64,000 nt of DNA from Acanthosepion esculentum (Eukaryota; Mollusca; Cephalopoda; Sepiida; Sepiidae): assembly GCA_964036315.1 (NCBI GenBank), contig OZ038498.1, positions 6,754,778-6,818,777 on the forward strand. Reading direction: 5' to 3'. A program made the translations under genes and the position numbers. Positions within the stretch are counted from its first letter, which is position 1, and each line of letters starts with the position of its first letter. Of the stretch, positions 61,698 through 64,000 are shown one piece after another. The notes under the pieces were generated by a model that was not told the DNA's origin, ran no database searches, and saw only the letters and a program-made list of their open reading frames with translations.

Positions 61698-62440
61698 TTT
61701 TTTTTTAAGCTTTTCACCCCAAGCAAGGCTGGAAGCCACTAGCACGCAAGGGGTTACAGAAGGTTTGGAGGAAGAGCAGATAGGAGTGGTAAAGGAGAGG
61801 ATGCGGAGAAAGATAGTGGATCGATCAAGGCAAGGGGGTTACAGAAGATTTGGAGCGAGAGCAGATAGGAATGAAAGGTGAAGGGTGTGGAGAAGGGAAG
61901 AGGATAGATCAAGGCAACTGGAGATGTGGATTGACGTTACACTTAAATAGTTGGAGATTATATTTGTCAGGGAAACGGGAATAAGGAAGGGAGTTCCACA
62001 GGCGAGATGTGCGAGACATGAAGCTATTGGAGTAGAAGAGACGTTTACATCTAACAGTTTCAACGGTGAAGGGGTGGGAACGCGATGCCAGCCTCGGAGG
62101 ACGTTTAAATTCATGAGGCCTAGGAACCAGCGAAAGCAGCTCCTCGGAGCAATCACCGTGAAAGTATTTGTAAAAAAGACAGAGCGAGGCAACATCGCGT
62201 CTGTGAGAGAGCGACTGCAGACGAGATGACAGATCAGGGCCAATCACATTGCATATCCGTCTCTGGATCTTATCAAGAACCCTGAGGCAAACAGCAGGGG
62301 CCCCAGACCATATATGGCAGCAATACTCCATGCAAGGGCGAATGGTCGATTTATAGACTTGGAGGATCGATTCCGGGGAGAAACATTTCCTGGCTCGGCA
62401 CAGGGAGCCAACTTTCTTTTTGTGTGAAAGAACAGCCTCT
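61698..62440 (-). mobile_element. Non-LTR retrotransposon 3' end with poly(A)
   Basis: The minus strand carries the end of the reverse transcriptase protein, then about 180 bases of 3' UTR, ending in an A-run (T-run 61698-61707 on the plus strand). Everything upstream of about 62440 is missing, typical of 5' truncation. A diverged copy of the same end is at 29830-30150. The UTR has an internal repeat: 'gggttacagaaggtttggag' recurs as 'gggttacagaagatttggag' about 80 bases on. Confidence 0.75.
61909..62430 (-). pseudogene. Reverse transcriptase C-terminal segment
   Basis: The minus frame reads RARKCFSPESILQVYKS, RPCMEYCCHIWSGAP, LDKIQRRICNVIGPDL, HRRDVASLCLFYKYFHG, RLASRSHPFTVETVRCKR and TSRLWNSLPYS. 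This is the conserved C-terminal region after the reverse transcriptase domain in Jockey/L2-like elements (exact clade uncertain). The last 140 codons are uninterrupted, so this copy is young, but the catalytic part is absent. Confidence 0.75.
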
Positions 62441-62639
62441 TGGGGATGCTGTTAAACTATTTCTTTTGGGGCAGTTGTGTCCTTGCGAGCGCATCTGTGC
62501 GCACTCATGCCTGCATACACAAGCACACATCATTCCGCCTGTGTATGTTTTTGTGTGTATTTGAGTTAATTGTATTGTGCATCTAATTGTGTGTTTGTGT
62601 TAACTGTATATGTATTTTTAGTGGGTTGTAATATTTAAC
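62441..62639. other. Short unassigned stretch
   Basis: GT-rich, shares words such as 'taactgta' and 'gtgggttgta' with 61550-61640 in the same orientation, so a local duplication flanks the non-LTR insertion. Confidence 0.4.
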
Positions 62640-62891
62640 TTTACTTAGTATTGTAATATAAGTCAGTAGGTTGTATTATCTAACTTTAATTTTTTAATTT
62701 TAGTGTTTCATACTTGTGTTTATCCGTATGAAAGAATAGTTTTTTGTTTTTATGTTAGTGATATTGTTAAACCAATTAGTTGTTTTTTTTAATATTTCAT
62801 TGGTTTATGTTTAAGGAGCTCCTTAACTTTGGTATTGTTTTAACCATTTTAGTTTCGTGAGTGGGTGCTCGCACCCTTACATCCGTTTCTG

Positions 62892-62934
<43 letters not shown>

Positions 62935-63765
62935 ATCTATTATATTTAAATGTTTGCATTTCCATTATTTCCTTCCTTTTGCTGATTAAGTTGTTTTGAA
63001 ACTTGAAGTTAATTGCCAATTTTCCACTACGAACAATTTACAGTTTCTGCTACTGTTTGGAGGCGGCTTTTTATTTTTTAAATTTCAGATTTAATCTTGG
63101 TAACGATGTTATTTTGTTTCTGGCTCCATATGTATTGTGATAATATTGTTTTGTATTTTTCTGTTTTAAATAAGGTTTGTGTTTGTTACAGTGGCTTTAT
63201 ATATTATGTTGTTGTTTAGGCATTAGTTTTTAAGTGAGAAATTGTTCTTATTCAGACGATTTCATTTGTTGTTTTGCTGATTTGTGTTGTGGTTATTAGC
63301 GAGTATTTTTATTGTGTTTGGTTATTATATTTTTACATGTTATCCATGCAGCTGTAACCGATTTTTACTGGATTTGTGTAGATTTTGTATAGTTTATTAT
63401 GTTCAGGGAAATATCTTTCAATTATTTTAAAGAATATGTTTCCTATTTTTGTTTTTATTGCATTATTGTAAGGTGGGGAACCAGATTATGTTTCTTTTTC
63501 TATTGTGTTTGCTTGGCTTGTTTTTATTTGTATATTCTTTCTGCAGTGTTTGATAATGATTAGCTCATCATTTGGGATGTTTACGTATTGTTCCGCCAGG
63601 TCTAATGCTTTTTCAATGGTGGATGGGTAAAAATCTTTTATGTCTAGTTGTATGAAGAAATAGTTTTGTGTTAGTGATGTTGTAAAACTAATTATTTGCT
63701 TCATTGTATGTGCGTGTACATACTTAGACGCCCACGCAAAGAAACCTGCACAAAAAGAAACAATT
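62640..63765 (-). pseudogene. Penelope-like element with internal deletion
   Basis: The minus strand reads FFIQLDIKDFYPST (about 63645-63690; motif A with the catalytic Asp) and LIIIKHCRK, then directly NNAIKTKIGNIFFKII, YFPEHNKLYKIY and IGYSCMDNM (about 63350-63480). Those last words normally come several hundred codons later, in the thumb region. The palm with the YRDDG box is thus deleted. Further on a decayed TYKATVTNTN marks the endonuclease region. (TA)n lies inside at 62894-62931. Confidence 0.6.
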
Positions 63766-64000
63766 GGTTTAACATCAACAAAAAATTGTTCTTTCACACA
63801 ACTAAACACCAAGTAAAATAATACAACGTACTAAAGAAAATACATAAGGTTCACACACATGGACGCATTAGCATACATGTGCGGGTGAATGTGTGTGCTT
63901 GTATATGTGTGCACTTACACATGCACTCGCATAAACACACACAAAGTTCCAACCATAACCTACAAACAAGGTGAGGAAAGAGTAAAAGTAAAAAAGAAAA
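63766..64000. other. Window edge
   Basis: CA-rich simple sequence and unassigned AT-rich DNA. Confidence 0.4.

Noticed and set aside
61839..62243. 134-codon minus frame
   Set aside because: Alternate-frame shadow of the reverse transcriptase segment at 61909-62331.

Overview
This is 64 kb of animal genomic DNA. It is AT-rich, full of (TA)n, (CA)n and (GA)n microsatellites and long homopolymers, and its long reading frames are intron-free remains of transposable elements. The repeat mix is tRNA-derived SINEs, Penelope-like elements (PLEs), a CsRn1-type LTR retrotransposon, several non-LTR retrotransposon 3' ends and a 5S rRNA-derived fragment. That mix suggests a lophotrochozoan, most likely a cephalopod such as an octopus. 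The taxonomic placement is inference. No complete host gene is visible; one possible terminal coding exon lies at 23416-23670.

Layout. 0-7 kb: a duplicated AT-rich block, a PLE endonuclease fragment between inverted arms, decayed C2H2 fingers and (TA)n-flanked foldback repeats. 7-15.5 kb: a CT-rich minisatellite, two non-LTR scraps, a SINE with a foldback tail and a Tc1-like helix-turn-helix remnant. 15.9-19 kb: a (TA)n-flanked palindromic repeat with a hammerhead-ribozyme-like fold, a PLE reverse transcriptase/GIY-YIG remnant, and Arg-like tRNA SINEs. 20-27 kb: two non-LTR remnants, a candidate host exon, a near-perfect 144-bp palindrome, and an ISXO2/Merlin-like transposase in two pieces with a GC-rich LTR-like block between them. 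27.5-30.2 kb: two related LTRs in opposite orientation, a divergent LTR and a non-LTR tail. 31-38 kb: non-LTR fragments, a 5S rRNA pseudogene, an LTR-like promoter block and a GIY-YIG fragment. 40.0-45.6 kb: a nearly complete but frame-broken CsRn1-type Ty3/gypsy element, nested in a foldback repeat. 46-49.8 kb: two further foldbacks, a composite SINE and a PLE fragment. 50.3-53.2 kb: a second, integrase-deleted Ty3/gypsy element carrying a SINE with a clear target-site duplication. 53-64 kb: an inverted-repeat-bounded AT block, PLE remnants, a three-unit tandem array, SINEs and a non-LTR 3' end.

The elements do not form a pathway; this is a layered transposon deposit. The most interesting signal is a stem-loop of the form CTGANGA-stem-GAAAC that recurs in different repeat families with different stem sequences. 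It resembles the catalytic core of type I hammerhead ribozymes, which are known from PLEs. At 16019-16063 all three hammerhead helices can be drawn, with one core base changed.
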